From NCBI GenBank assembly GCA_036524675.1, contig DATDBU010000052.1, positions 1-16,335 of the forward strand: a stretch of DNA of 16,335 nucleotides. Direction: 5' to 3'. Made by a program: the position numbers and the translations under genes. This DNA is from DATDAW01 sp036524675 (GTDB lineage Bacteria; Verrucomicrobiota; Verrucomicrobiia; Chthoniobacterales; DASVRZ01). The notes beneath the pieces are model-generated. The model saw only the letters and a list, made by a program, of their open reading frames with translations. It did no database searches and was not told where the DNA came from. Numbering within the stretch: the first letter of the stretch is position 1; each line of letters opens with the position of its first letter. Below are positions 1 to 7,609 of the stretch, in pieces.

Positions 1-990
1 GAGCACGAGGAGCACGACGAACACGGGCGGACCCATCGCGAAATCCGCGAATTGATTTCAAACAGCGATCTCTCCCCTTTTGTGAAAGAAAAATCGCTCG
101 CCGTCTTTCAGCGCATCGCCGTCGCGGAAGGCAAAATCCACGGCGTCCCGCCCGAGGAAGTCGCGTTTCACGAAGTCGGCGCGCTCGATTCCATCGCGGA
201 TATCCTTTTCACCTGCATCGGAATTGAAACTCTCGGCGTCGAAAAAGTGATCGTTTCGAAACTCACCGATGGCACAGGCTGGATTCAATGCGCTCACGGG
301 CGCCTCCCGATTCCCGGCCCCGCGACACTCGAAATCCTCGCAGGGATTCCCGTTACGCAGACCGAGGTCCCGTTCGAACTCATCACCCCAACCGGCGCAG
401 CGATTCTCGCCGAATTCGGAACCGGATTCAGCACGATGCCGCCACTCAAAGTCCAAAAAATCGGCTACGGCGTCGGCTCTCGGTACTTGCCTGACCGCCC
501 CAACGTTCTCCGCGCCATTCTCGCCGAAATCGAGCCCAAAAATCCCGACACAACAGACACGGTCACGCAGATCGAGACAAACATCGACGATCTCTCACCC
601 GAACTCACGGGCGCCATCGTTAACCGTCTACTTGGCGCCGGCGCGCTCGATGCGTTTCTTACGCCGGTCCAGATGAAGAAAAACCGGCCGGGTGTGCTCC
701 TCACCGTCCTGGCCGAACCCGCTACGGCCCCAGCGCTCATCGATCTCATTTTCCGCGAAACATCTACCTTTGGCGTCCGGACCAGCGAAAAATCGCGCGT
801 CAAACTCGCCCGCGAAATCCGCGAAGCCGTCACGGAATTTGGCCCTGTCAAAATCAAACTCGGCTTCCTCGACGGCCAAATCGTCCAGCGCACTCCCGAA
901 TTCGAGTCCTGCCGTTTGCTCTCGGAATCCACAGGGAAACCCTTGCGAACGATCTACGAAGCTGCTCTCGTCGCCGCGGAAAAAATCTGA
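1..990 (+). CDS. larC: LarC, nickel-pincer nucleotide cofactor biosynthesis protein (5' end cut by the window)
   Basis: LarC inserts nickel into the pyridinium-dithiocarboxylate mononucleotide made by LarB and LarE, giving the pincer cofactor of lactate racemase (LarA) and related racemases and epimerases. The frame is open from base 1, so the start lies outside. The first visible residues are the His/Glu/Asp-rich stretch (EHEEHDEHG) typical of the LarC1 region, followed by HREIRELI. Family hallmarks follow: HGVPPEEVAFHEVGALDSIADI, PIPGPATLEIL and the later ETNIDDLSPE, with MKKNRPG in the LarC2 half. The stop is at 988-990. No larA, larB or larE is visible, so the substrate enzyme is elsewhere. 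The downstream neighbour is convergent. Family assignment is firm; the cofactor role is family knowledge. Confidence 0.93.
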   Translation, partial: EHEEHDEHGRTHREIRELISNSDLSPFVKEKSLAVFQRIAVAEGKIHGVPPEEVAFHEVGALDSIADILFTCIGIETLGVEKVIVSKLTDGTGWIQCAHGRLPIPGPATLEILAGIPVTQTEVPFELITPTGAAILAEFGTGFSTMPPLKVQKIGYGVGSRYLPDRPNVLRAILAEIEPKNPDTTDTVTQIETNIDDLSPELTGAIVNRLLGAGALDAFLTPVQMKKNRPGVLLTVLAEPATAPALIDLIFRETSTFGVRTSEKSRVKLAREIREAVTEFGPVKIKLGFLDGQIVQRTPEFESCRLLSESTGKPLRTIYEAALVAAEKI

Positions 991-1111
991 TATTCCCGCC
1001 AAAACCTTCAACGCACCAGGGACTTCACAGTAGGGGCCCGGAGCCGTCGCTGCGTGGGCTGGACAACGTAAAGGGACGTGGCAGAACGGTCGACGAAAAG
1101 CGCTTTCTATT

Positions 1112-1522
1112 CTAATCAAACGGATTTACCAGCGGCACTCCGGCATTGACAAAATGTTGTGTATTCCGGGTTGCAATCGTGAAATCGTAACGCAACGCGG
1201 ATGCGGCGATCATGCTGTCCTTGATCGACATCGCTTTTCCGGCAATGCGAAGGTTGGCAATCAATCGCGCCCATCGTCGACCGGTAATGATATCCCAAGA
1301 AACGCAAACCATCCGGTGAGCGATTTCTTCCAGCCAAATTTCAAGATTTCGCCGCTTTCGCCCTTTGGGCAAAATCAGGATGCCAGACTCGATCTCTCCA
1401 AGAATAATGGGATCAACCACCAGTGCACGTTCGTTTTTACGCAGCCAGACAACGACGCTCTCGTCCGGATGCTTTCTTGTGGACTCGCTCAAGACGTTTG
1501 TATCAATAAGGTAGGTCGTCAT
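1112..1522 (-). CDS. vapC: PIN-domain ribonuclease toxin, FitB/VapC type
   Basis: This 136-residue protein is a PIN-domain RNase, the toxin half of a type II toxin-antitoxin module that would cleave RNA when not held by its antitoxin. The acidic metal-binding residues are visible: D7 in YLIDTNVLSE, E43 in ILGEIESG and D102 in SIKDSMIAASA, with the closing ATRN motif at 117-120. Length and order match the family. The N-terminal DTNVLSE, the C-terminal ending VPLVNPFD and the overall layout resemble Neisseria FitB more than short VapC proteins. Its ATG overlaps the upstream antitoxin stop by four bases (ATGA), the usual translational coupling. It is convergent with larC. No disruption is seen, so it appears functional. 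The RNA target cannot be inferred. Confidence 0.9.
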   Translation of the reverse strand: MTTYLIDTNVLSESTRKHPDESVVVWLRKNERALVVDPIILGEIESGILILPKGRKRRNLEIWLEEIAHRMVCVSWDIITGRRWARLIANLRIAGKAMSIKDSMIAASALRYDFTIATRNTQHFVNAGVPLVNPFD

Positions 1523-1755
1523 TTGAACAATGTGTCGGTGGACTCCGATTCAATCGGGACAAACCAGTCCTTTTCGGGACATCCCAGAAGCAAATCGGCA
1601 ATCCCTCCCTTCGAAAGATGCGGCCGGCGCACAAGACGATATTCCCCGCGGTCCACGCGTTCGATATCGAATTCCTGACCGGGCTCGATTTCGTCCTGAC
1701 GACGCAATTCGGCCGGAAGGATCAATTGACCTTTCGTGGAAATAGTAGTGATCAC
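1519..1755 (-). CDS. vapB: AbrB/SpoVT-type antitoxin of the PIN toxin
   Basis: The N-terminus, VITTISTKGQLILPAELRR, is a classic SpoVT/AbrB swapped-hairpin DNA-binding domain (the TxKGQ-I/L-P-E/L-R pattern). The C-terminal part would wrap the toxin. Such antitoxins neutralise their PIN partner and repress their own promoter as a complex. I chose the GTG at 1755, giving 78 residues, because the domain starts immediately there; a TTG at 1770 would add five residues. No good ribosome-binding site decides between them. The stop overlaps the toxin start by four bases. Just upstream lies the decayed acetyltransferase gene, so the promoter must lie within that remnant or further back. Confidence 0.85.
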   Translation of the reverse strand: MITTISTKGQLILPAELRRQDEIEPGQEFDIERVDRGEYRLVRRPHLSKGGIADLLLGCPEKDWFVPIESESTDTLFK

Positions 1756-1779
1756 ACATGTAAGATACAAGCCTTACAG

Positions 1780-2115
1780 TGGCCAGCAAGGGAAGCAAAT
1801 ACGAGGTGCGCACCTTCAGACAGCGGCCGTCGCGGAGCAGCGTGCGACATGATCGCCGCGGCAAAACCGCGTCGCTGGAAACCGGGATCCACGGCGAGGT
1901 AGTTAATCCAACCCCGGTGGCCTTCGTAAACCGGCCATGCACGTGGCGACCACCTGATCGTCGAATTCGCCAACGAGGAACAGCTCGGGGCTGTGAGCCA
2001 GTTTGCGCGCAATGTCGCGATCCGGGTGGTTGTGTGGGCGACGAGCAGATTGCAAGTACGCCAGAGCGAAACGACGGCCTCCTGGTCAGGGGCGAATGCG
2101 GAGGTCAACCTTCAT
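1780..2115 (-). pseudogene. Degraded GNAT acetyltransferase (YpeA-like), several frameshifts
   Basis: An acetyl-CoA-dependent N-acetyltransferase can be rebuilt only by switching frames. It begins with an ATG at 2115 (MKVDLRIRP, then an immediate stop). It continues in a second frame with DQEAVVSLWRTCNLLVAH and in a third with HNHPDRDIARKLAHSPELF and LVGEFDDQVVATCMAG. It returns with YEGHRGWINYLAVDPGFQRRG, the acetyl-CoA loop (Q/R-x-x-G-x-G/A, here QRRGFA), and shifts again into LLRDGRCLKVRTSY, where similarity fades. Two of the shifts look like an extra CA dinucleotide near 2031 and an extra T near 1928. The order of segments matches E. coli YpeA-type proteins. The start overlaps the end of the VOC gene by 11 bases, so the two were probably once a coupled pair. 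It encodes no working enzyme. Confidence 0.78.
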
Positions 2116-2491
2116 ACAATTCGAGCGGCAACCCATCGGGATCGGCGAAAAATGTAAAACGTTGTCCGGTGACGGGATCGATGCGGATCGGCTCAGTCAC
2201 GACGCCATTTTGCGTGAGGCTCAATACCGCCACGTCGATATCGGGAACGCTAAAAGCCAGATGACGCAATCCGCGCGCTTCCGGATACGACGGTCGCGGC
2301 GGCGCATCCGGAAAAGTGAAAAGCTCGATTTGCGTGCCGTCTGCGATCTGCAGGTCGAGTTTCCAGGATTTTCGTTCCTCGCGATAAATTTCTGAGATGA
2401 TCGAAAATGGCAGTATTTCAGTATAAAACCGCTTCGATGCGGCGTAGTCCGCGCAAATGATCGCGACGTGGTGGATTCCAGAAATGGTCAT
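2105..2491 (-). CDS. VOC-family glyoxalase-like metalloprotein (GloA2/YaeR type)
   Basis: A 128-residue vicinal oxygen chelate protein with two beta-alpha-beta-beta-beta modules. The likely metal ligands are all present: His near the N-terminus (SGIHHVAIICADY), Glu in GTQIELFTF, His in GLRHLAFSV and Glu near the C-terminus (GLPLELYEG). The pattern YxxSKRFYTEIL…DLQIADGTQIELF matches the YaeR/SMU1112c subgroup of glyoxalase I-like proteins, whose true substrates are mostly unknown. The start ATG at 2491 fits the family start MTISGIHHVAI. The 3' end overlaps the decayed acetyltransferase. A role in aldehyde or methylglyoxal handling is inference only. Confidence 0.88.
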   Translation of the reverse strand: MTISGIHHVAIICADYAASKRFYTEILPFSIISEIYREERKSWKLDLQIADGTQIELFTFPDAPPRPSYPEARGLRHLAFSVPDIDVAVLSLTQNGVVTEPIRIDPVTGQRFTFFADPDGLPLELYEG

Positions 2492-2629
2492 CGTGTCGGA
2501 AAGGATGCCCGTGAAACGGCTGGCTGCAAAGCATTCCCTGTCGTGCTCCGTCCTGTGGCATTTTCGGCCCCGGACGCACTAGCGGCTTGATTGACACCAC
2601 TGTTGCGCTATTGAAGCTCGGCCCCTTTT

Positions 2630-4150
2630 ATGAACGTTTTCAATCATATCCAGAACCCGGATGTCGTTCTGATCGGCAGCGGTGTAATGTCTGCAAACCT
2701 CGGCGCCCTCCTTAAATGTCTGGATCCCCGCCTCTCGATCCAGGTGTATGAGGTCACCGACGAACTGGCACAGGAAAGCTCTCATGGGTGGAATAACGCC
2801 GGCACAGGGCACGCCGGAATTTGCGAATTGAGCTATACGCCGCACCAGGAAGCGGACGGCACAGTTAACGTTAAGAAAGCCATCGAGATCTTTGCGCAGT
2901 TCGAACAGTCCAGGCAGTTTTGGAGCTATGCAGTCGCCCAAGGCATGGTCGATAAGCCGAGCGAATTCATCAATTCTGTGCCGCACATGAGCTTTGTGCA
3001 CGGCGAGGCGCAAGTGGACTTCCTCAAGGCCCGGCACGCTGCGATGTCGGCGCATCATTTTTTCCAGGAAATGCAGTACACGACCGACCGCGAAGTTATC
3101 GCGAACTGGGCGCCGCTTCTTCTCGAGGGACGGGGAGATGTCCCCATCGCCGCTACAAGGATGGACAGCGGTACGGATGTGAATTTCGGGGCAATTTCCC
3201 GCAAACTCCTCGGTTGGCTCGCGCGGCAGGATCGCTGCGCTGTTGCCACCCACTGTCGTGTCGTCGACCTGACAAGGACGCAACGGCTTCACAAGGCCAG
3301 CCGGCGCTGGGAACTCGAAATCAACGATCTTTGGACGGGCGATATCTTCAAAAACCGCGCGAAGTTCGTTTTCGTCGGCGCGGGTGGCGGCAGTCTTCCA
3401 TTGCTTCAGAAGTCGGGCATCGCCGAAAGTAAAGGGCTGGGCGGCTTCCCCATCGGGGGGCAATGGCTGGTCTGTGAAAATCCGGAGATTGTCAAAAAAC
3501 ACCAAGCTAAGGTCTATGGCCAGGCTCTGGACGCGGCGCCTACGATGGCTGTTCCGCACCTCGACACGCGTATTCTGGATGGAAAAAAGACGCTTCTTTT
3601 TGGCCCGTTCGCGGCGTGGACGACCAAGTTTCTCCACAAGGAAGGGAGCTACCTGGATCTCCCGCTTTCCGTAAGGCCGGACAATCTCGCTACGCTCATC
3701 AAAATCGGGATTAGCAACGTCGATTTGGTGAAATACCTGGTCCAGCAAGGCACTCAAAGCATGGAGGACCGCATGGAAGTCCTCCATGTATTCTACCCCG
3801 CAGCAAAAGCGGAAGATTGGGAACTCATCGACGCTGGAATCCGCGTCCAGGCAATCAAAAAAACGGATGGCCAGGCGGGCATTGTCCACTATGGCACCGA
3901 GGTCATCACAAACGCGGATCGCACGATTTCGGCACTGCTCGGGGCGTCGCCCGGCGCTTCGGTTTCCGTAAACATCGTCCTGGAAGTGATCAAAACCTGT
4001 TTCCCCTATTTGCTGCAATCCAGTGAAGGCAAGGCCCGAATAGACGAAATGGTCCCGACATGGAATGAGGATATTAGACTTCCCGAAAACGCGGAGCGCT
4101 ACCGAGCGTTAAGTCGTCGAGCCAGTGAGATTCTAGGTCTCGTCGGATAG
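2630..4150 (+). CDS. mqo: Malate:quinone oxidoreductase
   Basis: This 506-residue FAD-dependent, membrane-associated enzyme oxidises L-malate to oxaloacetate and passes electrons to the quinone pool, bypassing or complementing the NAD malate dehydrogenase of the citric acid cycle. The dinucleotide-binding motif is at the N-terminus (DVVLIGSGVMSANLG), followed by the family-specific SSHGWNNAGTGHAGICELSY. Further signatures are GTDVNFGAISRKLL, FVGAGGGSLPLLQKSGI, GFPIGGQWLVCENPE, LLFGPFAAWTTKFL and a C-terminal GTEVITNADRTISALLGASPGAS. Length is normal. The ATG at 2630 has no obvious Shine-Dalgarno sequence. It is a lone gene, convergent with crcB 20 bases downstream. A long antisense frame across it is a compositional shadow. 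Confidence 0.97.
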   Translation: MNVFNHIQNPDVVLIGSGVMSANLGALLKCLDPRLSIQVYEVTDELAQESSHGWNNAGTGHAGICELSYTPHQEADGTVNVKKAIEIFAQFEQSRQFWSYAVAQGMVDKPSEFINSVPHMSFVHGEAQVDFLKARHAAMSAHHFFQEMQYTTDREVIANWAPLLLEGRGDVPIAATRMDSGTDVNFGAISRKLLGWLARQDRCAVATHCRVVDLTRTQRLHKASRRWELEINDLWTGDIFKNRAKFVFVGAGGGSLPLLQKSGIAESKGLGGFPIGGQWLVCENPEIVKKHQAKVYGQALDAAPTMAVPHLDTRILDGKKTLLFGPFAAWTTKFLHKEGSYLDLPLSVRPDNLATLIKIGISNVDLVKYLVQQGTQSMEDRMEVLHVFYPAAKAEDWELIDAGIRVQAIKKTDGQAGIVHYGTEVITNADRTISALLGASPGASVSVNIVLEVIKTCFPYLLQSSEGKARIDEMVPTWNEDIRLPENAERYRALSRRASEILGLVG

Positions 4151-4170
4151 CGGATGCACACCTACGCCCA

Positions 4171-4563
4171 TTAGGCTCGCGTCACCTGCAAAGCGATCAT
4201 CTGACCCAGCCAGACAGCAACCATGCAGAGCACGACCGACAGCGCGATGTTCAGGGCCACAAAGCCCCACTGACCATCATCGATCAGAGTGAGGGTCTGC
4301 AGGCTGAACGATGAAAACGTCGTAAACCCGCCCAGAAAACCGATCATTACGGCCTGCCGAACGATCGGCGGCACGATCCAGCCGCCTTCCGGCCGCGTCA
4401 ATCCAGCAAAAAGGCCAATGACGAAACAACCGGCAATATTTACCACCAGCGTCCCAACGGGAAACGTGTTGCCATATTTTTCGCCCAGAGAATTCGAAAG
4501 CCACATCCGCGCCGCGCACCCGAGCGCGCCGACGACCATCACCGCGAGGTAGGATTTCAGCAT
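4171..4563 (-). CDS. crcB: Fluoride exporter CrcB/Fluc
   Basis: A 130-residue four-helix membrane protein of the Fluc family, which works as a dual-topology dimer forming a fluoride-selective channel that lowers cytoplasmic fluoride. The hallmark helix break and phenylalanine box are clear in GFLGGFTTFSSFSLQT, and GALGCAARMWLSN with TLVVNIAGCFVIGLF form the first helices (GTLxxNxxGCFxxG). A single-copy homodimer gene is implied because no second crcB is beside it. The 70-base gap to the divergent Uma2 gene holds no recognisable fluoride riboswitch. The start ATG (MLKSYLAVMVVGALG) suits the family; no strong ribosome-binding site is visible. Confidence 0.96.
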   Translation of the reverse strand: MLKSYLAVMVVGALGCAARMWLSNSLGEKYGNTFPVGTLVVNIAGCFVIGLFAGLTRPEGGWIVPPIVRQAVMIGFLGGFTTFSSFSLQTLTLIDDGQWGFVALNIALSVVLCMVAVWLGQMIALQVTRA

Positions 4564-4620
4564 TTACTGGGGAGATTGCCAAAACCCGAACAATTTCTCC
4601 ACTTTCAATGCGGATGCCGC

Positions 4621-4626
4621 TATACT
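4621..4626 (+). promoter_or_regulatory. Possible -10 box of a leaderless Uma2 transcript
   Basis: TATACT sits six bases before the ATG at 4633, so a transcript from it would start at or next to the start codon. No Shine-Dalgarno sequence is present between them. No convincing -35 box is seen at the right distance, so this is a weak call. Confidence 0.3.
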
Positions 4627-4632
4627 TAGCGC

Positions 4633-5103
4633 ATGACCTGGCAGGAAATTTGCGACGATCCGACGTTTCAAGACTTGCCGTACAAGATCGAGACCAACGA
4701 GTATGGGCAGGTAGTCATGAGTCCTGCGTCGAATCAGCACGGCCGCCAACAATCGCATATTGTGGTTTTGCTGTCGCAATTGACATCGGAAGGCGAAGTC
4801 ATCACCGAGTGCTCTGTTAACACCGAAAAAGGCACGAAAGTTGCCGATGTAGCATGGCTTTCGTCGGACTTTGTCCGAAGGCACGCGTTAACAACGCCCT
4901 ATCCGGAAGCGCCTGAGATCTGCGTCGAAATCCGTTCACCTTCGAACTCCGAAAGTGAACTGGAAGACAAAATGCGGCTCTATTTCAATCGAGGTGCCAG
5001 AGAAGTCTTGGTCTGCGATTCCTTTGGGAATGTGGACTTCCACGGGCCACTTGGTGAGCTCGCTGCTTCGGCGCTGGTGTCCGATTTCCCGGAGCGAATT
5101 TGA
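4633..5103 (+). CDS. Uma2-family (DUF820) putative PD-(D/E)XK endonuclease
   Basis: A 156-residue protein of the Uma2 family, restriction-endonuclease-fold proteins that are multicopy in cyanobacteria, Planctomycetes and Verrucomicrobia and have no established role. The fold's active-site pieces are visible: the DVAWLS strand after GTKVA supplies the Asp, and EICVEIRSPSNSESE gives the E-x-x (V/I)E-(I/V)-x-SPS strand, followed by the KMRLYFNRGAREVLVCD helix-strand. Glycine/serine-rich MSPASNQHGRQQS is the usual N-terminal loop. It is divergent from crcB and lies 76 bases before the dehydrogenase gene, in the same direction. It may be part of a mobile set; Uma2 genes often move as single genes. 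Confidence 0.88.
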   Translation: MTWQEICDDPTFQDLPYKIETNEYGQVVMSPASNQHGRQQSHIVVLLSQLTSEGEVITECSVNTEKGTKVADVAWLSSDFVRRHALTTPYPEAPEICVEIRSPSNSESELEDKMRLYFNRGAREVLVCDSFGNVDFHGPLGELAASALVSDFPERI

Positions 5104-5179
5104 CCGCCTCAAACCTGAGGCATCGCCGCGTCACTTTTCAGTTTTCTCCTCGTACATTTCTGCTGAACTGGAGGCAGTT

Positions 5180-6124
5180 ATGAGCAAAATCCGAACCGGG
5201 ATCGTCGGCGTGGGACACATCGGGAAAAATCACGCCCGCATTTACTCCGAGCTGGCTGCAACCGGGGACAGTCAGTTTTCCGCCGTATTCGATACGAACA
5301 CCGCCGCCGCGCAGGAAATCGCTGGCCTGTACGGCGCAATAGCCGTCACCTCCCTGGAGGAATTCGCCACCTTGATCGATTGTGCGTCGGTCGCGACTCC
5401 AACACCTTTCCATTTCGAGACCGGGACATTTCTGTTGGAACGCGGCAGACATCTGCTCATCGAAAAACCGATCACGGAAACGACCGCGGACGCACAGGCG
5501 CTGGTCGCCCTCGCTCTTGAAAAAAAACTCGTGCTGCAAGTGGGCCACGTGGAGCGCTTTAACCCCGTGCTCGGTGTGCTGGAGGCCCATCTGACACACC
5601 CCCGTTTCATCGAAGCCCACCGGCTTAGCCCGTATCCGAATCGCAGCACCGAGATTGGTGTCGTGCTCGATCTGATGATTCACGACCTGGAAGTCATTCT
5701 GCATCTGGTTAAATCCCCCGTGAAATCCGTCGATGCCGTCGGTGTGCCGGTTCTGAGCAAACGCGAAGACATCGCCAATGCCCGGATCCGTTTTGAAAAT
5801 GGGTGCGTTGCCAACATCACCGCCAGCCGGATCAGTCCTGAAAAAATGCGGAAAATCCGGGTATTCCAGGAGGACGCCTATTTGTCGCTCGATTATGGAA
5901 GTCAGGCCGGAGAGATCTACCGGAAAAACGGGTTCGCGATTTCAAGGGAAGTGGTTCCGATTGAACGGGATGAGCCGCTCAAACGCCAGCTCCAGAGTTT
6001 CATAGAATGCAGCCGCGGCGGGATGCAACCGAAGGTCTCCGGCAACGAAGCCGCAGCGGCCCTGGAATTGGCCATCCAGATCACCCACGCCGTGGAAGCC
6101 ACGCCGTCTGCGGCGAGGGTTTAA
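5180..6124 (+). CDS. Gfo/Idh/MocA-family NAD(P)-dependent sugar dehydrogenase, lipid A-linked
   Basis: A 314-residue two-domain oxidoreductase. The N-terminal Rossmann motif is GIVGVGHIGKNHARI (residues 7-21), the family EKP motif is at 95-97 (LLIEKPI), then VGHVERFNP (121-129) and LDLMIHDLEVIL, whose His168 is the likely catalytic residue. The frame is open upstream to 4955, but ATG 5180 is preferred: GGAGG lies five bases upstream and the Rossmann fold starts at once. It precedes lpxB in the same direction. From memory, a Gfo/Idh/MocA gene stands beside lpxB in several Deltaproteobacteria, and GnnA, the UDP-GlcNAc 3-dehydrogenase that makes 3-amino lipid A precursors, is in this family. A role on a UDP-GlcNAc-type lipid A precursor is therefore plausible but inferred; no GnnB-like aminotransferase is in the window. 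Confidence 0.9.
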   Translation: MSKIRTGIVGVGHIGKNHARIYSELAATGDSQFSAVFDTNTAAAQEIAGLYGAIAVTSLEEFATLIDCASVATPTPFHFETGTFLLERGRHLLIEKPITETTADAQALVALALEKKLVLQVGHVERFNPVLGVLEAHLTHPRFIEAHRLSPYPNRSTEIGVVLDLMIHDLEVILHLVKSPVKSVDAVGVPVLSKREDIANARIRFENGCVANITASRISPEKMRKIRVFQEDAYLSLDYGSQAGEIYRKNGFAISREVVPIERDEPLKRQLQSFIECSRGGMQPKVSGNEAAAALELAIQITHAVEATPSAARV

Positions 6125-6125
6125 A

Positions 6126-6269
6126 AAGTGTCACACGGAGGCACTTGGCCTGTTGATCAATTTCGGAGGAAGCTTCCTCAAAGGGAATATCGAACGCGTC
6201 GCTCTCGGCGAAGTGCCAGACCTTCATTCCTAAGAATCTCCGTGTTCTCCGTGCCTCCGTCTGACACTT
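6126..6269. repeat. Inverted-repeat element between the dehydrogenase and lpxB
   Basis: Arms at 6126-6144 and 6251-6269 are inverted copies with 18 of 19 positions matching (GTGCCTCCGTCTGACACTT on the right). The segment between them carries a perfect 14-bp palindrome at 6166-6179 (GAGGAAGCTTCCTC). The right arm extends inward as a string of CTCCGTG units. It ends eight bases before the lpxB start, so on the mRNA it could mask or expose the translation start. Confidence 0.75.
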
Positions 6270-6277
6270 CTTTTTCC

Positions 6278-7411
6278 ATGACCCGCCTTTACTTGGTAGC
6301 CGGCGAACTTAGCGGCGACACCCACGGCGCAGCGCTCATGCGTGACATCGCGATCCAAAGCGCTGCTCCTGTGGAGTTTAGCGGCGCTGGCGGTCCGGAA
6401 ATGCAACGGCTCGCGGGTAAAAACTTCACGGAATGGACCAGTCACGCCGTGGTCGGCTTGTGGGAGGTCATCAAAAACTACGGTTACTTCCGCCGCCAAT
6501 TTCATCGCATGATCGCCGAAATCGGCGAGATCAAACCGGATGCCGTCATCCTGATCGATTACCCCGGCTTTAACTTGCGTCTCGCCAAGGCCTTGCGCGG
6601 GAAATTCCCGCAATTAAAAATCATCTATTACATCAGCCCCCAGGTCTGGGCGTGGAACCGCGGCCGGATTCCGAAAATGGCTAAATGGCTCGACCTGATG
6701 ATCTGCCTTTTTCCCTTCGAAAAGGAGCTCTACGACCGATCCGGTCTTCGCACCGAGTTCGCCGGGCATCCGATGCTCGACGAGTTGGAAAAAAAGCGCC
6801 TCGCAGCAGCCCATTACGACGCCGATCTCGTCGGCCTTTTTCCCGGCAGCCGCGAACGGGAAATCCGGAAAATCCTTCCCATCATGCTCGAAAGCGCACT
6901 ATTGCTCGCGGAGAAATACCCTCAACTCCGTTTCGCTATTCCGGCTGCGAGCGAAAAACTAGAGACGCTCATCCGTTCGATGGCCCCAGCCAATCTATCC
7001 TGCGACGTCCAGCTGCGCACCTCCTCCACTCTCATGCAGACCTGTACCGCTGGCATGATTGCTTCGGGCACGGCAACACTGGAAGCGACTTTTTTCGGTT
7101 TGCCCTATGCGCTCATTTACAAAGTTTCGCCTCTTACCTACGAAGTCGGACGTCGCGTCATTCGCGTGCCATTTCTCGGCATGGCCAATATCCTGGCCGG
7201 GCGCGAAGTCATCCCGGAATTCATCCAGCAAAACGCGCGGCCCGATCTGATAGCCGCAGCGCTCGAGCCGATGATCTTCAACCCCATCCGCCGCGCCCAA
7301 CTCGACGCGGATTTAAAAAGCGTCATCGCAACCCTTGGCGAACGCGGCGCCAGCGGACGCGCGGCCGCGGCAGTGCTGAAATGCCTCGGAAATGTGCCTG
7401 CCGCACCCTGA
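6278..7411 (+). CDS. lpxB: Lipid-A-disaccharide synthase
   Basis: A GT19 glycosyltransferase that joins 2,3-diacylglucosamine 1-phosphate (lipid X) to UDP-2,3-diacylglucosamine at the inner membrane, giving the lipid A disaccharide. Family marks in order: LVAGELSGDTHGA at the N-terminus, GAGGPEM, VVGLWEVI, LIDYPGFNLRLAK, IYYISPQVWAWNRGRI, FAGHPMLDEL, LFPGSREREI, and the C-terminal GTATLEATFFGLPY. The 377-residue length is usual. The frame is open from 6128, but those 50 codons translate an inverted repeat, so ATG 6278, directly followed by TRLYLVAGE, is the true start. The other lpx genes are not here. Confidence 0.97.
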   Translation: MTRLYLVAGELSGDTHGAALMRDIAIQSAAPVEFSGAGGPEMQRLAGKNFTEWTSHAVVGLWEVIKNYGYFRRQFHRMIAEIGEIKPDAVILIDYPGFNLRLAKALRGKFPQLKIIYYISPQVWAWNRGRIPKMAKWLDLMICLFPFEKELYDRSGLRTEFAGHPMLDELEKKRLAAAHYDADLVGLFPGSREREIRKILPIMLESALLLAEKYPQLRFAIPAASEKLETLIRSMAPANLSCDVQLRTSSTLMQTCTAGMIASGTATLEATFFGLPYALIYKVSPLTYEVGRRVIRVPFLGMANILAGREVIPEFIQQNARPDLIAAALEPMIFNPIRRAQLDADLKSVIATLGERGASGRAAAAVLKCLGNVPAAP

Positions 7412-7497
7412 CCGACCGTTCGACATTCTCTCAGGCAAAGACGCGAAATCCTGATACGGATTCACGATCCGCTTCACGCCTTCTTACGTTGGAGTAA

Positions 7498-7533
7498 GCG
7501 GAGATACTTCACACTTTCGCGTGTCAGCTCCGC
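7498..7533 (+). other. Hairpin between lpxB and the HAD phosphatase gene
   Basis: GCGGAG at 7498-7503 pairs with CTCCGC at 7528-7533, and ACAC pairs with GTGT inside it around a TTTCGC loop. No T-run follows, so it is not a clear intrinsic terminator. It could stabilise the lpxB transcript end or mark a processing site. The rest of 7412-7609 holds nothing I recognise. Confidence 0.4.
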
Positions 7534-7609
7534 CTATAACGTCAAGCCCCAAACAAAATGCTTTCTGCCGTGGCTGTTGCCTCTATATCCTCGAGGCCAT
7601 TACAAAACA

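Noticed and set aside
1025..1111. Terminator between larC and the toxin gene (AAAGCGCTTT palindrome near 1098-1107)
   Set aside because: The palindrome leaves no loop and has no proper T-run, so a terminator is not supported.
2579..4018. A 479-codon open frame antisense to mqo
   Set aside because: It is the complementary shadow of a strongly conserved mqo gene; its translation shows no family motifs and is rich in the residues expected of a reversed GC-rich frame.
4564..4632. Fluoride riboswitch before crcB
   Set aside because: None of the conserved crcB-motif blocks is recognisable in the 69-base gap.
4955..5179. N-terminal extension of the Gfo/Idh/MocA protein
   Set aside because: It overlaps the Uma2 gene in another frame, and the GGAGG plus ATG at 5180 with an immediate Rossmann motif mark the start.
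6128..6277. A 50-residue N-terminal extension of LpxB
   Set aside because: These codons are translated from the inverted-repeat element; the family starts at MTRLYLVAGE.
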